Shown: positions 9,932 through 20,103 of the stretch, piece after piece
How the letters are laid out: the number at the start of each line of letters is the position of its first letter
Numbering within the stretch: the stretch's first letter is position 1
NCBI RefSeq assembly: GCF_023703465.1
Contig: NZ_JAMQGP010000001.1
Span: forward strand, 124,001-188,000
Reading direction: 5' to 3'
Source of the DNA: Echinimonas agarilytica
GTDB lineage: Bacteria > Pseudomonadota > Gammaproteobacteria > Enterobacterales > Neiellaceae
Length of the DNA stretch: 64,000 nucleotides
Notes under the pieces: generated by a model
What the model saw: only the letters and a program-made list of their open reading frames with translations
The model's database searches: none
Told to the model about the DNA's origin: nothing
Translations under genes and position numbers: made by a program

Positions 9932-12214
9932 ATGAAAAAAATGATTTTAAATAAAACTCCAATCGCTCAGTCTTTAGCGATGGTGCTTTTAGGCAGCATG
10001 CTAAGCGCATGTGGCGTGAATGAAGAGAAACAAGAACCGCCAGTCTTTGACGATGTGCAAGACTACGTACCGCATGCTTTTACCATTTCAGATGATTTGA
10101 ATGTCGCCAAAGAAGACGTGGCCACTTCATTCGGTTTAATGCAAGTCCGTGGTATTGGTTTTTCCGGTGTTGAAATTGGCGTTCGTGTTGAAAATGGTGA
10201 ATACGCGATTGCAACTCGCTCCGTGCCTGAAGATGGTGTAACGCGCATTACTTGTGGCGAATTTACCGATCAGCCTGGCATTGTGACAAGCATGCAAGAC
10301 GTCTGTGTTCGCATTAAACCCGATGATCTTCCGGTTGAGTTTGAAGGCACTGCATCAGCAACTTTGTTCGTTGGCAATGAAGACCTTGTGGATGAAAATG
10401 GCGAACCAGTTGCCGAGCGAGTGAAATCTGACGAGTACACGCTGAGCATCGAAGCGTTAGATGATGTGCCCACTCCGTTGGCCTTTGCTTCGCTGTCGCT
10501 ACAAGCTGAAAATGAATTGGTATGTTCGAGCGAATCGGATGCTGGGTTAGTGGACTCGATTAACGTACCAATCTCACTTGAAGTGGAAGGTGGTTTCTAT
10601 AAATTGAATGGTGGCGAGCCAGCAACAGAGCCAGTGATGGTTTCAACTGGAGACTTCATTCAAGCTTGTGTGATGACCTTGACCGGTCAGGGTGTAAGCT
10701 CAACTGCGACTATCAAGCTGCAAAATGCCCCAGATGCTGAATTTACAGCTAAAACACACCCGGGCGATCAACCACCCGTGTTAAATGTGATGTGGCCCCC
10801 TCAGTATTCAAGCACCAATGTGGACTCGTTAGTGGCCCGCGGCGAAGTATTCATTGATCCTGAATTGATTGAAACAGGAGCAACGGTTGAGTCCCTCACG
10901 CTGAATGGCGAAGCATTGGAGCTGACGCTTGTTTCAGCAGAAGGCGAAGCACCGGTGTATGCTTGGGAAAAGGCCATCACCACCACAACCGCCGGATTGA
11001 ATGCGTTCTCATTGGTTGCAACCAGTGCTACGGATTCTGGTGAGCTATCTCAAACCACAGAACTATCTGTATTTAAACAAGCTTTTGATGAGCAGTTTCC
11101 AGCGGCCCGTGAAAACTTTGGTACGCTTGCTGATGTGGCCTTCGATAAAGCTGGAAATCGATTATTCTTGTTGGATTATCAGCAAGACGCGATTTATTCA
11201 CTGAATCTTGAGGATGGAGCTCACGATCAATATTCTGATTTAGCGGCTGACATGTCTGCGCTCGGCACCGATCAAGGGGGCCCTGTAACCAACCCTGCTG
11301 CATTCGGTATCGTCTTAGACGAAGCCAACAACAGCCTGATCTTTACCGAGAAATCAAAAGACAGAATGTATCAATTCAACCTCGCAAATGATGTGCTGTC
11401 GGTGTTCTCATACAAAGGCACTGGTGCTGAAACTTGGCCCGGAACTCTCAATAAACTTCGAGAGCCTGGTGCGAATAATGCGTCTGAATTTAGAGATCCG
11501 GCACAAATGGCGATTCGCAATCGCGATGGTTACTTGATGACTGCAAATGCGCAACATGTGGCCAATGGAGCGAGCTCAAACCCTGGTATTCCAATGGTGC
11601 GTTTGAACGACCAAGATCCAGCGGAAGATGTCGATAGCGAATACCTGCGTGGAAATCATTTCCAGATATTGCAAAACGATGCAACCAATCCTGTACTACT
11701 CGGATGGGGCGTTGATGTTTACAATGCCGCATCAGCCGATGATGCAATGGACGGTGATGTATATTGGTTTGGTAACGACAACAGTTTGCTCAAAATACCG
11801 TTTGAGACAGCATTTAGTGCGATTGACGAAACGTTGGTGTTCTCAAGTGAAGAGCTGCCTGCGTTTACCACGGCAATCAAAGAGAATGCGAACCGAAACG
11901 ACTTCGTCCCTCGGTCTTTGGCTGTGGATGAAAGCAAGCAGATCTTGCTCACAACCAACACTGTGTCGGCCACAGAAGGCCAGTTAATTGCGATTGACCT
12001 CACCACAGAGCAGCGCTCGGTGCTAGCCGACAACTCTGATGCCAGCCAAGCACCCTTGTTGCCGTTGTCATCAGTGTATGAGCACTCTGAGTTGGGGTAC
12101 TACATTGCCGTTGCTTTTGAAGACGCAAGTTGGGGTGGCAATATGAATGTGGTCTATGCCATCGATAAAGAAACCTTGGATCGCGTGGTCTTAACCAAGC
12201 CCGCCAATCCGTAA
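9932..12214 (+). CDS. Large lipoprotein with predicted C-terminal beta-propeller
   Basis: A lipobox (MLSAC, Cys at residue 27) ends an N-terminal signal, so the 760-residue protein should be lipidated. The following residues are not a plain Asp at +2, which leaves outer-membrane sorting possible. Residues 40-370 are acidic, beta-rich and resemble Ig-like modules. From about 385 the pattern FGTLADVAFDKAGNRLFLLDYQQDAIYSL, repeated loosely towards the end, suggests a six- or seven-bladed propeller of NHL/SMP-30 type. It follows the TonB receptor and ends at a strong terminator. A surface partner that captures or processes the receptor's ligand is plausible, but I do not recognise a named family. 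Confidence 0.75.
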   Translation: MKKMILNKTPIAQSLAMVLLGSMLSACGVNEEKQEPPVFDDVQDYVPHAFTISDDLNVAKEDVATSFGLMQVRGIGFSGVEIGVRVENGEYAIATRSVPEDGVTRITCGEFTDQPGIVTSMQDVCVRIKPDDLPVEFEGTASATLFVGNEDLVDENGEPVAERVKSDEYTLSIEALDDVPTPLAFASLSLQAENELVCSSESDAGLVDSINVPISLEVEGGFYKLNGGEPATEPVMVSTGDFIQACVMTLTGQGVSSTATIKLQNAPDAEFTAKTHPGDQPPVLNVMWPPQYSSTNVDSLVARGEVFIDPELIETGATVESLTLNGEALELTLVSAEGEAPVYAWEKAITTTTAGLNAFSLVATSATDSGELSQTTELSVFKQAFDEQFPAARENFGTLADVAFDKAGNRLFLLDYQQDAIYSLNLEDGAHDQYSDLAADMSALGTDQGGPVTNPAAFGIVLDEANNSLIFTEKSKDRMYQFNLANDVLSVFSYKGTGAETWPGTLNKLREPGANNASEFRDPAQMAIRNRDGYLMTANAQHVANGASSNPGIPMVRLNDQDPAEDVDSEYLRGNHFQILQNDATNPVLLGWGVDVYNAASADDAMDGDVYWFGNDNSLLKIPFETAFSAIDETLVFSSEELPAFTTAIKENANRNDFVPRSLAVDESKQILLTTNTVSATEGQLIAIDLTTEQRSVLADNSDASQAPLLPLSSVYEHSELGYYIAVAFEDASWGGNMNVVYAIDKETLDRVVLTKPANP

Positions 12215-12252
12215 CTTTATTCATCGCGCTTCGAGTGGAGCGCCGATAAGGC

Positions 12253-12284
12253 AAAAACCGATGCATGTTAGCATCGGTTTTTTT
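12253..12284 (+). terminator. Rho-independent terminator
   Basis: A perfect 12-bp stem (AAAAACCGATGC at 12253-12264, GCATCGGTTTTT at 12271-12282) has a six-base loop and a T tract. It closes the receptor-lipoprotein operon; the A-rich left arm also allows function for the convergent gene. Confidence 0.85.
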
Positions 12285-12442
12285 ATGCGTTGACGACTCT
12301 CAATCGTGTCATTTTTGTGGTGGCTTTTGGCACAGAAAGATCTGAATAAACCTAATCACTGTGGCGCTGGCGCGAGAATTTGAATGGAGTGTGGTATTGA
12401 CGGGGCAGTGTGTGCCCCAAATAAATTTCACGAAGGCGCAGA

Positions 12443-14479
12443 CTACTTCAGGTTGAATTGGTAAATCTCGCGTTTCACAACCGCTTCATGACGGGTTAAC
12501 GCCAGTTCGTCATCATTCACATCAGTGATGAGACCCTTGTAACTATTGCGCAGGGCCACCGTAGAGTGAGAGTGCGTGTTGAAGTCGAACTTATAGATAT
12601 TCTTCCGTTGATTGGGACGAACCAAAAAATAATAAATGCCTGAATTATTTGCAGCAATAAGACGCGTATCCGATGCAAAGTCACTGGCCAAGGCCACGGC
12701 TTGATCGCCACGCAACGCACTTAAAGTATTCCCGTTTAAAAAATATAAATGGCTTTGTTGAGTCATCACTTGGCTTCTGTCGGGAATGGCCAGTAACTCT
12801 CGCTGTCCACTTGAAATGGATTGGTGCCAATAACTTGCGCGTTGATTGTTCATATCCACGTAGTAGATATCATCGGCCGATGCCCCAAATCCTAGGGGGG
12901 TGACGAACAAGTTGTGCTGAACCACGATTCGATCGCTTCCATCTGACACATCATGGATATAAATATCGTTATCAACCGAAAACATAATGCGCTGATCGTC
13001 GGCCGACCAATGAATGTTTCGAATCGATTGATGGTTTTCTATGTGAGTTAGCTGTTCGGGTGGCTGTCCATTTCTTATGTGCCAAATTTGAGGGCTACCC
13101 GAAGCTTCTGACACATAGGCAAAACCATTATTGTGGTGTGAATAAGTCGCACCTGAGTGCTTTTGCACACCGGAAACAGTAATTTCTTGGCAACATTCCT
13201 CGAGTAGAGAATGCGTCATGATGTCAAAGTTGGGTTCGTACCGCATGACGTATAACTGAGCTCCATCGGATGTTATCCGAGGTTTCGATAAGTGCCCTTG
13301 AATCTCAAGTGGTAGGGGCTCGACAGAGCCATCGAGTTTAAACACCTGAACACGCCTATCTGATACATAAAGCACGCCTGAACGATCGGGTAGCCAAGTC
13401 ACGTCAGAGATAGATGTGCTGGTTGTATGTTTCAGTTGTGTTGCGCCAGTGGCATCTTTCAGCACCAAGTGATGTTGGCGGTTATCGATGAGAATGTACG
13501 CCACCGAACCGTTCAATACCGATAGGCTTTTTACGCGGCCTGGTTCACTGTATTCAAAGGTGTTGAAGTCCTCTAGATTGATGGTATGCAGGGTAAATTC
13601 GTGTTTTGAATTGGGAGAGCGCCTTACCAGCAGCGTGCTGTTGTTTAGATAGCCAATGTCTCGATACAAATAGCGTGAGGTATCGATAATGATTTGCTCG
13701 GAGGTTGTTTGCGTTTGATCTGGGTTGAAATTGAATGCAGTGATCGATGACAGCGATTTACGCCATGCCGCGATTAATTGCTGGCCGTTTGGCGACCAAG
13801 CAAGGCTGATTGCTGGGTGAGCGTGACCAATATGTTTCACGCGCCACTCGTGTCCATCGGTGTGACGAATAAAAATAGAAAATTGACCATCTACTAACCG
13901 TGCAAAGGCAATTGCGTTGGATGTGGGATGAATGGCAAATTCAAAATCGTAGCCGTCCGCAGCGGTAAATTTCGACACGCTCTGAACGGAAATTGAGTGA
14001 CTATTTTGATTCGTCTCATTGGGAACGAATACATTGGTGATCATTAGCACCGCGACAATGGTGAGTACAAATAGCCCAGCATAGATTTTGTAATATGGCC
14101 GTTTGACAGCAGTATTAGGGCCGATGTAGGAATTTTCGGTTCGCTCAAGAATGACGGGTGTTATCGCAAGCTGATATCCTTTTTTGGGAAAGGTGCAAAT
14201 GTACACATCGTCATCGCCAGAGGTGCTAAAGATCTTACGCAGCACTGATACGCAGCGCTGTACCGATTGCCTTGAAACAATCGTGCCCTTCCATACTTGC
14301 GCCATTAATTCATCAACACTAATGACTCGCTCAGGGTGTTGAGCGAGATAAACTAATACCGCCATGACTTTGGGTTCAAGCTTAAATTGTTGTTCACCCA
14401 AACTGATGCGATCTCGGTCAGGTTCAACTAGGTATTGATTTAATTGGAATGGATTGGCTTTTTCTACATGTTCTGCCAT
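12443..14479 (-). CDS. Membrane-bound wHTH regulator with periplasmic propeller (CadC/ToxR-like)
   Basis: 678 residues. Residues 10-110 form an OmpR-type winged helix (KLEPKVMAVLVYLAQHPERVISVDELMAQVW, then RQSVQRCVSVLRKIF and FPKKGYQL). A single membrane segment lies near 132-152 (YAGLFVLTIVAVLMITNVF). The remainder, about 510 residues, has TolB/WD40-like repeats (for example AWSPNGQQL, VTWLPDRSGVLYVSDRR, HWSADDQRIMFS) and would be periplasmic. Such one-component regulators sense a signal outside the membrane and bind DNA directly. It converges with the TonB receptor-lipoprotein operon, making that operon the obvious candidate target, though only position supports this. Confidence 0.85.
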   Translation of the reverse strand: MAEHVEKANPFQLNQYLVEPDRDRISLGEQQFKLEPKVMAVLVYLAQHPERVISVDELMAQVWKGTIVSRQSVQRCVSVLRKIFSTSGDDDVYICTFPKKGYQLAITPVILERTENSYIGPNTAVKRPYYKIYAGLFVLTIVAVLMITNVFVPNETNQNSHSISVQSVSKFTAADGYDFEFAIHPTSNAIAFARLVDGQFSIFIRHTDGHEWRVKHIGHAHPAISLAWSPNGQQLIAAWRKSLSSITAFNFNPDQTQTTSEQIIIDTSRYLYRDIGYLNNSTLLVRRSPNSKHEFTLHTINLEDFNTFEYSEPGRVKSLSVLNGSVAYILIDNRQHHLVLKDATGATQLKHTTSTSISDVTWLPDRSGVLYVSDRRVQVFKLDGSVEPLPLEIQGHLSKPRITSDGAQLYVMRYEPNFDIMTHSLLEECCQEITVSGVQKHSGATYSHHNNGFAYVSEASGSPQIWHIRNGQPPEQLTHIENHQSIRNIHWSADDQRIMFSVDNDIYIHDVSDGSDRIVVQHNLFVTPLGFGASADDIYYVDMNNQRASYWHQSISSGQRELLAIPDRSQVMTQQSHLYFLNGNTLSALRGDQAVALASDFASDTRLIAANNSGIYYFLVRPNQRKNIYKFDFNTHSHSTVALRNSYKGLITDVNDDELALTRHEAVVKREIYQFNLK

Positions 14480-14716
14480 ATGAGCAGAAACCCCACTAAA
14501 ACAAGAATGAATACTATTTTACACGGTCAAAAATGAGCGGGCATTGATGGCGGATTTAGACTGAAAGTTGCAGCTCTGAAAGTCATATATGTTGCCAATA
14601 AACTCATGTAGCAGGCCCGCGTTGGCGACTTTCAATATAACTTTACGCTCAAATAGCAGGGCGTGCTGGCTATTGGATCAAAAAATCATAATGTTGATGT
14701 CAATAATTTACGATTC

Positions 14717-15190
14717 TCACCCGCTAGATTGAGGTTTTTCCGAGATCCACAGCGTGATCACGCCAGACACAACGATTTGGTTTGCATCGTCATAAGCATT
14801 CACGACCACTTTCATATCGCCTACTTGCCATTGTTCGGGTTTCACTGACACCACACAGCGAATATTAGTTTCAGCCTTTGCCGCATAATCTACTTGCATC
14901 CCCTTGGGTATCCAGCGCAAGTGTTTGGGAATAGATGCTTCAGCCATGAACCCCATCGCTAATTCTAGTCCATTGCAAATAGCGATGACGTGGACGGTTC
15001 CAATATGATTAGTCACGCGTTTGCGCTTTTTTATGAGGCATTCACAATGGTTTTCTGAAAGATCAGTGACAAGTGGCGAAATAGTGGTGAAATACGGTGC
15101 TCTACGTGCCGCATAACGGCTAAAAAGCCATTGACCAAAGGGTAACTTAGAAAATTTTTGATAAGTTGAAAGTACGTAATTTGCCATCAT
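14717..15190 (-). CDS. DUF4442 hotdog-fold protein (thioesterase-like)
   Basis: 157 residues. The pattern HIGTVHVIAICNGLELAMGFMAE, followed by WIPKGMQVDYAAKAETNIRC, is that of DUF4442/YiiD-C proteins with a hotdog fold related to acyl-CoA thioesterases. No signal peptide or membrane segment is seen. The second Met (residue 2) is an equally good start. It stands alone between the wHTH regulator and epd on the same strand, with over 200 bases on each side. Its substrate is unknown. Confidence 0.75.
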   Translation of the reverse strand: MMANYVLSTYQKFSKLPFGQWLFSRYAARRAPYFTTISPLVTDLSENHCECLIKKRKRVTNHIGTVHVIAICNGLELAMGFMAEASIPKHLRWIPKGMQVDYAAKAETNIRCVVSVKPEQWQVGDMKVVVNAYDDANQIVVSGVITLWISEKPQSSG

Positions 15191-15307
15191 CGCCTCTATC
15201 TTGTCTGACCAGTTGGAGGGTGTCAGAAATTAGCGGTAAACGCCAATGATTCCTGCACGAAATGAGACGCGAGTTTTGGATTCAACTTGGCTGTCACTCG
15301 GCATGAT

Positions 15308-15338
15308 TGAGCCTCGCTTTAGGTATGGGCGAGGCTCA
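15308..15338. terminator. Perfect 10-bp hairpin downstream of epd
   Basis: TGAGCCTCGC (15308-15317) and GCGAGGCTCA (15329-15338) form a perfect stem with an 11-base loop about 90 bases beyond the epd stop. There is no T tract on either strand, so it may be a pause or mRNA-stabilising structure rather than a classical terminator. Confidence 0.4.
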
Positions 15339-15427
15339 TTGCCTAGTGTGAGGTGACAATGCGGCGTGGTGCATTGATCATGCAATAGCTGACTTACCCC
15401 AACAGACGCAGGATAAGACCGAGATGT

Positions 15428-16486
15428 TTACTCAGAAGGCCGTTCGGCATTGATGGTGGCCATGGCTAAACAAGTGTCGAGCATTCGGTTCGCAAACCCC
15501 CACTCGTTATCGCACCACAATAGTAATTTGACTAAATGTCCGTCAGACACGCGCGTTTGTGAACCATCGACAATGCAAGAGTGCTCATCATGAATGAAGT
15601 CGGCCGACACTAAGGGGTCTTCTGTGTAATCAACAATACCAATAAAGCGCTCTTCAGACGCTTGTGACAGCACTGAATTAATGCTCGCCACATCAACTCG
15701 CGTGGATAGCGTTAACGACAAGTCCATTGCTGTGACATTCGTGGTTGGAACTCGAACCGCAATGGCTTCGAACTTGTTTTCCATATGCGGCAAAATGCGT
15801 TCAATACCACGCGCCAATTTTGTATCGACTGGGATAATAGATTGGCTTGCAGCCCGAGTTCGGCGTAAATCGTGGTGGTATGCGTCAATGACATTTTGAT
15901 CGTGCATGGCGGAATGAATCGTAGTAATTGCACCGCGCTCAATGCCAAACATTTCATCGAGAACACAAAGAATCGGCACGCAGCAGTTAGTGGTGCAACT
16001 CGCGTTCGACAAAATGTCATGATCTTCTCTGAGCTCGTGCTGGTTTACACCAAATACAATCGTTGAATCGACATCTGCATCTGCCGGATGGCTGAACAGA
16101 ACTTTCTTTGCGCCTGCATCGATGTGTTTTTGCGCATCAGCACGGCTTGAAAATACACCCGTACATTCAAGCACTATATCAACTTTAAGCTCTTCCCAAG
16201 GCAAATGTTCAGGGTTGGGTTCATGAGTTAGCGCTATGGCGTCTTCTTCAACCCATAATACGCCTTCACCAATACTGACCGGTAAATAAAATTTGCCGTG
16301 GGTGGAATCGTATTGTGCTAAATGGCGAATGGCTTCAGGACTTGCCAGCTCATTGATGGCAACGAGCTGAATGTAATCGCGCAACCCCGACTCGTACAAG
16401 GCACGCATTGCGCTGCGGCCAATTCGGCCAAAACCGTTAATCGCAATTCGAAGAGGTTGTTCTAGGGTCGGGAATTTAAGTGACAT
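15428..16486 (-). CDS. epd: D-erythrose-4-phosphate dehydrogenase
   Basis: Oxidises erythrose 4-phosphate to 4-phosphoerythronate with NAD+, the first step towards pyridoxal phosphate in the DXP-dependent route. The Rossmann entry [18 protein letters not shown] is at residues 16-33; the catalytic Cys164 lies in SNASCTTNC. Features that separate Epd from glycolytic GAPDH are present: [36 protein letters not shown], and [15 protein letters not shown] at the end. The length of 352 fits. In enterics epd is followed by pgk and fba; here it is isolated. No clear Shine-Dalgarno precedes the ATG. Confidence 0.9.
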   Translation of the reverse strand: MSLKFPTLEQPLRIAINGFGRIGRSAMRALYESGLRDYIQLVAINELASPEAIRHLAQYDSTHGKFYLPVSIGEGVLWVEEDAIALTHEPNPEHLPWEELKVDIVLECTGVFSSRADAQKHIDAGAKKVLFSHPADADVDSTIVFGVNQHELREDHDILSNASCTTNCCVPILCVLDEMFGIERGAITTIHSAMHDQNVIDAYHHDLRRTRAASQSIIPVDTKLARGIERILPHMENKFEAIAVRVPTTNVTAMDLSLTLSTRVDVASINSVLSQASEERFIGIVDYTEDPLVSADFIHDEHSCIVDGSQTRVSDGHLVKLLLWCDNEWGFANRMLDTCLAMATINAERPSE

Positions 16487-16943
16487 TCAGTAATACGCCA
16501 TGCATTCAAAGGAAAATTAGTGCTCCAAGCCACTTTAACATGCCACTAGGGCCAAGCAAGCGGGCATCATCGAACTTCCCACATAAGCCGGTGTGAACGG
16601 AATCATACAAGCGGGTGCCCTTTTAACCAAAAAACATAAATAAATTATTGAAAATAAGTTGATTAAATAGTCATTTTTATTGCATGTTTTGTCATTCATC
16701 AACTCATTGGAGGGATGATGTGTATTATGATTCAAAGCAAGATTGAACAAAATTAAACCAGTACAGCGGAACAATTAACTGAAACCGCCTAAGCTGTAAT
16801 AAGAAGACGAAAACAGTGCCGAGGAACGACGCATGACTTGTTCTTAGTCAAACCATTTAATGGCTAAATGATTGATAAAGAACACATGTAATTTTTTTAC
16901 TCCATTTGGAGTTCCCAATACAAAAGCCAGTAGGAACCATCTC
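16487..16943. promoter_or_regulatory. Divergent intergenic region between epd and pntA
   Basis: 457 bases without a credible gene. It must carry the epd promoter (leftward) and the pntAB promoter (rightward). A small hairpin, ACTCC/GGAGT around 16900-16913, sits about 30 bases before pntA within the likely leader. A GGAGGG followed by ATGATG at 16709-16720 opens only a very short reading frame. Confidence 0.4.
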
Positions 16944-18482
16944 ATGCAAATAGGGATTCCCAAGGAACTAACCCTCAATGAAAAGCGTGTCGCTGCGACT
17001 CCTACATCTGTCATTCAACTGAATAAGTTGGGGTTTGATGTAGTCGTCGAAAGCGGTGCGGGTCTTGAGTCAAATTTTAATGATGCCAGCTACGTAGAAG
17101 TAGGGGCGACGATTGTTGAATCTGCCGTTGCTTGGCAAAGCGATATCGTATTGAAGGTCAATGGACCGATAGAAACCGATACGGGCCATGAAGCCGATCA
17201 AATGAAGCAAGGCGCCACACTAATTAGTTTTTTGTGGCCAGCCCAAAATGAAGCTCTTGTGCAGCTTTTAGCCGACAAACAAATAAACGCCATGGCGATG
17301 GATATGGTGCCGCGTATTTCACGCGCCCAATCACTTGATGCCTTGAGTTCAATGGCCAACATTGCCGGCTACCGCGCAGTGGTTGAAGCCGCGCATCACT
17401 TTGGCCGTTTCTTTACCGGCCAAATTACCGCCGCTGGTAAAGTTCCACCCGCTAAAGTGCTTGTGATTGGTGCCGGTGTGGCCGGTTTAGCCGCCATTGG
17501 TGCGGCTGGTAGTTTAGGTGCAGAAGTACGCGCATTTGACACTCGTCCAGAGGTGAAAGAGCAAATCAACTCAATGGGTGCGAGCTTTCTTGAATTAGAA
17601 TTCGAAGAAGAAGCAGGCAGTGGCGACGGTTACGCCAAAGTTATGTCTGAGGAGTTCATTGCTGCTGAAATGGCATTGTTCCGTGAACAAGCCAAAGAAG
17701 TCGATATCATCATTACCACCGCACTCATCCCGGGCCGCCCTGCTCCCAAACTCATTTTGGAAGACATGGTTGGTTTAATGAAGCCGGGCAGCGTAATTGT
17801 TGATTTGGCCGCTGCTACAGGTGGCAACTGCGAGTTAACTGAAAAAGATATTGTGGTGGTGAAAGAAGATGTCACCATCATTGGATACACAGATTTGCCG
17901 TCTCGTTTACCGGGTCAAGCTAGCCAGCTCTACAGCACTAACTTAGTCAATCTTCTCAAGCTGTTATGTAAAGAAAAAGACGGCAATATCGACATCGACT
18001 TTGATGATGTTGTGATTCGTGGCGTTTCTTCAACCAAAGAGGGTGAAGTGACTTTCCCGCCTCCGGCAATTCAGGTCAGCGCTGCTCCTAAAGCAGAGCC
18101 AACGCCTGAGCCTGTGGTCGCAGAGCCCGAAAAACCAGCAAACCCTTGGATTAAGCGCGGCCTTGCATTGGCTGGACTTGCCGCATTTGGTTGGGTTGCT
18201 AATGTTGCTCCTGCAGATTTTCTAGCTCATTTTACGGTGTTTATCTTGGCATGTGTGGTGGGTTATTACGTTGTGTGGAATGTGAGCCACTCGCTGCATA
18301 CTCCACTGATGAGTGTCACCAATGCAATTTCGGGCATCATTATCGTAGGTGCTTTGTTGCAAGTAGGCCAAGGCGGTTGGTTAATTACCTTACTGTCGTT
18401 CATTGCGGTATTGATCGCAGCCATCAATATTTTTGGTGGATTTACCGTGACTCAGCGTATGCTGAAAATGTTCACTAAGTAA
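16944..18482 (+). CDS. pntA: NAD(P) transhydrogenase subunit alpha
   Basis: Subunit of the proton-translocating transhydrogenase that reduces NADP+ with NADH using the proton gradient. The N-terminal NAD(H)-binding domain I opens with [20 protein letters not shown] and carries [53 protein letters not shown] is conserved. A Pro-rich linker near residues 375-400 leads to four C-terminal membrane helices. I choose ATG 16944 (AGGA 9 bases upstream) because it gives 512 residues, as in E. coli PntA (510); a longer in-frame opening has no support. pntB follows 12 bases after the stop. Confidence 0.95.
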   Translation: MQIGIPKELTLNEKRVAATPTSVIQLNKLGFDVVVESGAGLESNFNDASYVEVGATIVESAVAWQSDIVLKVNGPIETDTGHEADQMKQGATLISFLWPAQNEALVQLLADKQINAMAMDMVPRISRAQSLDALSSMANIAGYRAVVEAAHHFGRFFTGQITAAGKVPPAKVLVIGAGVAGLAAIGAAGSLGAEVRAFDTRPEVKEQINSMGASFLELEFEEEAGSGDGYAKVMSEEFIAAEMALFREQAKEVDIIITTALIPGRPAPKLILEDMVGLMKPGSVIVDLAAATGGNCELTEKDIVVVKEDVTIIGYTDLPSRLPGQASQLYSTNLVNLLKLLCKEKDGNIDIDFDDVVIRGVSSTKEGEVTFPPPAIQVSAAPKAEPTPEPVVAEPEKPANPWIKRGLALAGLAAFGWVANVAPADFLAHFTVFILACVVGYYVVWNVSHSLHTPLMSVTNAISGIIIVGALLQVGQGGWLITLLSFIAVLIAAINIFGGFTVTQRMLKMFTK

Positions 18483-18494
18483 GGAGAAAATTTA

Positions 18495-19895
18495 ATGTCT
18501 CAAGGACTCGTAACTGCGGCATACATTGTTTCTGCCTTACTGTTTATTTTCAGTTTGGCAGGCTTGTCAAAGCAAGATACAGCAAAAGCAGGCAATTGGT
18601 ACGGCATTGCCGGTATGGCTATTGCCCTGATTGCTACCATTCTGAGCCCATCGGTTGAAGGCTTGGCTTATATTATTGTGGCCATGGTGATTGGGGGGGC
18701 CATTGGTATTCGCTTGGCATTAAAAGTCGAAATGACGCAAATGCCAGAGCTGGTGGCTATTCTACATAGTTTTGTAGGTTTAGCGGCCGTATTGGTTGGT
18801 TATAACAGCTATTTTGAACACCACAATATGAGTGAATTGCAAAAGCTTGCAATGGACTCGGCGGTGGCCAATATTCACTTAACCGAGGTGTACTTAGGTA
18901 TCTTTATTGGCGCAGTCACCTTTACCGGTTCGATTGTTGCGTTTGGGAAGCTGCGTGGCATTTTCTCATCATCCCCGATGAATATTCCGTTCAAGCATAA
19001 GCTCAACTTGTTGGCCGTTGTGGTATCTATTGTGCTGATGATCCACTTTGTTCAAGTCGGTGGTGTGACTTGGCCATTGTTGATTATGACACTTATTGCG
19101 TTTGCTTTTGGATGGCATTTAGTGGCATCGATTGGTGGAGCAGACATGCCAGTTGTGGTGTCCATGCTTAACTCGTATTCTGGCTGGGCAGCTGCCGCTG
19201 CAGGTTTCATGTTAGCGAACGACTTGTTGATTGTGACCGGGGCTTTGGTGGGCTCGTCGGGTGCGATCTTGTCATACATTATGTGTAAGGCGATGAATCG
19301 TTCGTTCATCAGTGTGATTGCCGGTGGTTTTGGAACCGATGGGACGATCTCTTCCAGCAGTGAAGAGCAAGGCGAACATCGTGAAGCCAGTGCCGATGAT
19401 GTGGCCGACATGCTGAAAAATGCTAAGTCGGTCATCATTACGCCAGGTTATGGTATGGCGGTCGCGCAGGCTCAATATCCTGTGGCGGATATGACGCAAA
19501 AACTGCGAGATGCTGGTGTGAATGTGCGCTTTGGTATTCACCCTGTTGCAGGCCGTTTGCCCGGGCACATGAACGTCCTGTTGGCCGAAGCCAAACTGCC
19601 GTACGACATCGTGTTAGAAATGGATGAAATCAATGATGATTTTCCAGAGACCGATGTGGTGTTGGTGATTGGCGCGAACGATACGGTGAATCCAGCTGCT
19701 ATGGAAGATCCAAACAGCCCTATTGCAGGCATGCCCGTTCTTGAGGTGTGGAATGCGAAGGAAGTTGTAGTGTTCAAGCGCTCTATGAATACAGGGTATG
19801 CAGGTGTTCAGAACCCCTTGTTCTTTAAAGAGAACACGGTGATGTTATTTGGCGACGCTAAGGCCAGCGTTGATAACATTAATAAAGCGCTTTAA
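18495..19895 (+). CDS. pntB: NAD(P) transhydrogenase subunit beta
   Basis: Partner of PntA: about nine N-terminal membrane helices form the proton channel with PntA, and the C-terminal cytoplasmic domain III binds NADP(H). That domain shows [40 protein letters not shown] and [16 protein letters not shown], with the [16 protein letters not shown] end. 466 residues match E. coli PntB (462). AAGGAG precedes the ATG at good spacing; the gene is coupled to pntA and ends at a clear terminator. Confidence 0.96.
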   Translation: MSQGLVTAAYIVSALLFIFSLAGLSKQDTAKAGNWYGIAGMAIALIATILSPSVEGLAYIIVAMVIGGAIGIRLALKVEMTQMPELVAILHSFVGLAAVLVGYNSYFEHHNMSELQKLAMDSAVANIHLTEVYLGIFIGAVTFTGSIVAFGKLRGIFSSSPMNIPFKHKLNLLAVVVSIVLMIHFVQVGGVTWPLLIMTLIAFAFGWHLVASIGGADMPVVVSMLNSYSGWAAAAAGFMLANDLLIVTGALVGSSGAILSYIMCKAMNRSFISVIAGGFGTDGTISSSSEEQGEHREASADDVADMLKNAKSVIITPGYGMAVAQAQYPVADMTQKLRDAGVNVRFGIHPVAGRLPGHMNVLLAEAKLPYDIVLEMDEINDDFPETDVVLVIGANDTVNPAAMEDPNSPIAGMPVLEVWNAKEVVVFKRSMNTGYAGVQNPLFFKENTVMLFGDAKASVDNINKAL

Positions 19896-19918
19896 GTCAT
19901 TCAAGTGAGTGTTACCCC

Positions 19919-19949
19919 CAAAGCCTGCTATCTTGAGCAGGCTTTTTTC
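19919..19949 (+). terminator. Rho-independent terminator of pntAB
   Basis: AGCCTGCT (19922-19929) pairs with AGCAGGCT (19936-19943), extended by flanking A/T pairs, and a six-base loop and TTTTTT follow. It lies 24 bases after the pntB stop. Confidence 0.85.
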
Positions 19950-20103
19950 TATCTTCACAACATGCCGTAAGGTGTTACCGTCACAAGACACCCGTGAAAG
20001 GTTAATAATTTGAATCCAACTACTGATGTTCTGTATTTTAATTGGTAAGCTGATGATCGCGGGAAGGATTTCCGTTTAGAAGTTTTAGAACAAAGGACCT
20101 GTT

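Noticed and set aside
16709-16757. GGAGGG-ATGATG opening a 13-codon frame upstream of pntA
   Set aside because: Spacing is too short for the first ATGs and the peptide has no attenuator-like content.
16535-16774. 79-codon frame on the minus strand between epd and pntA
   Set aside because: AT-rich, no Shine-Dalgarno, no recognisable family; more likely promoter DNA.
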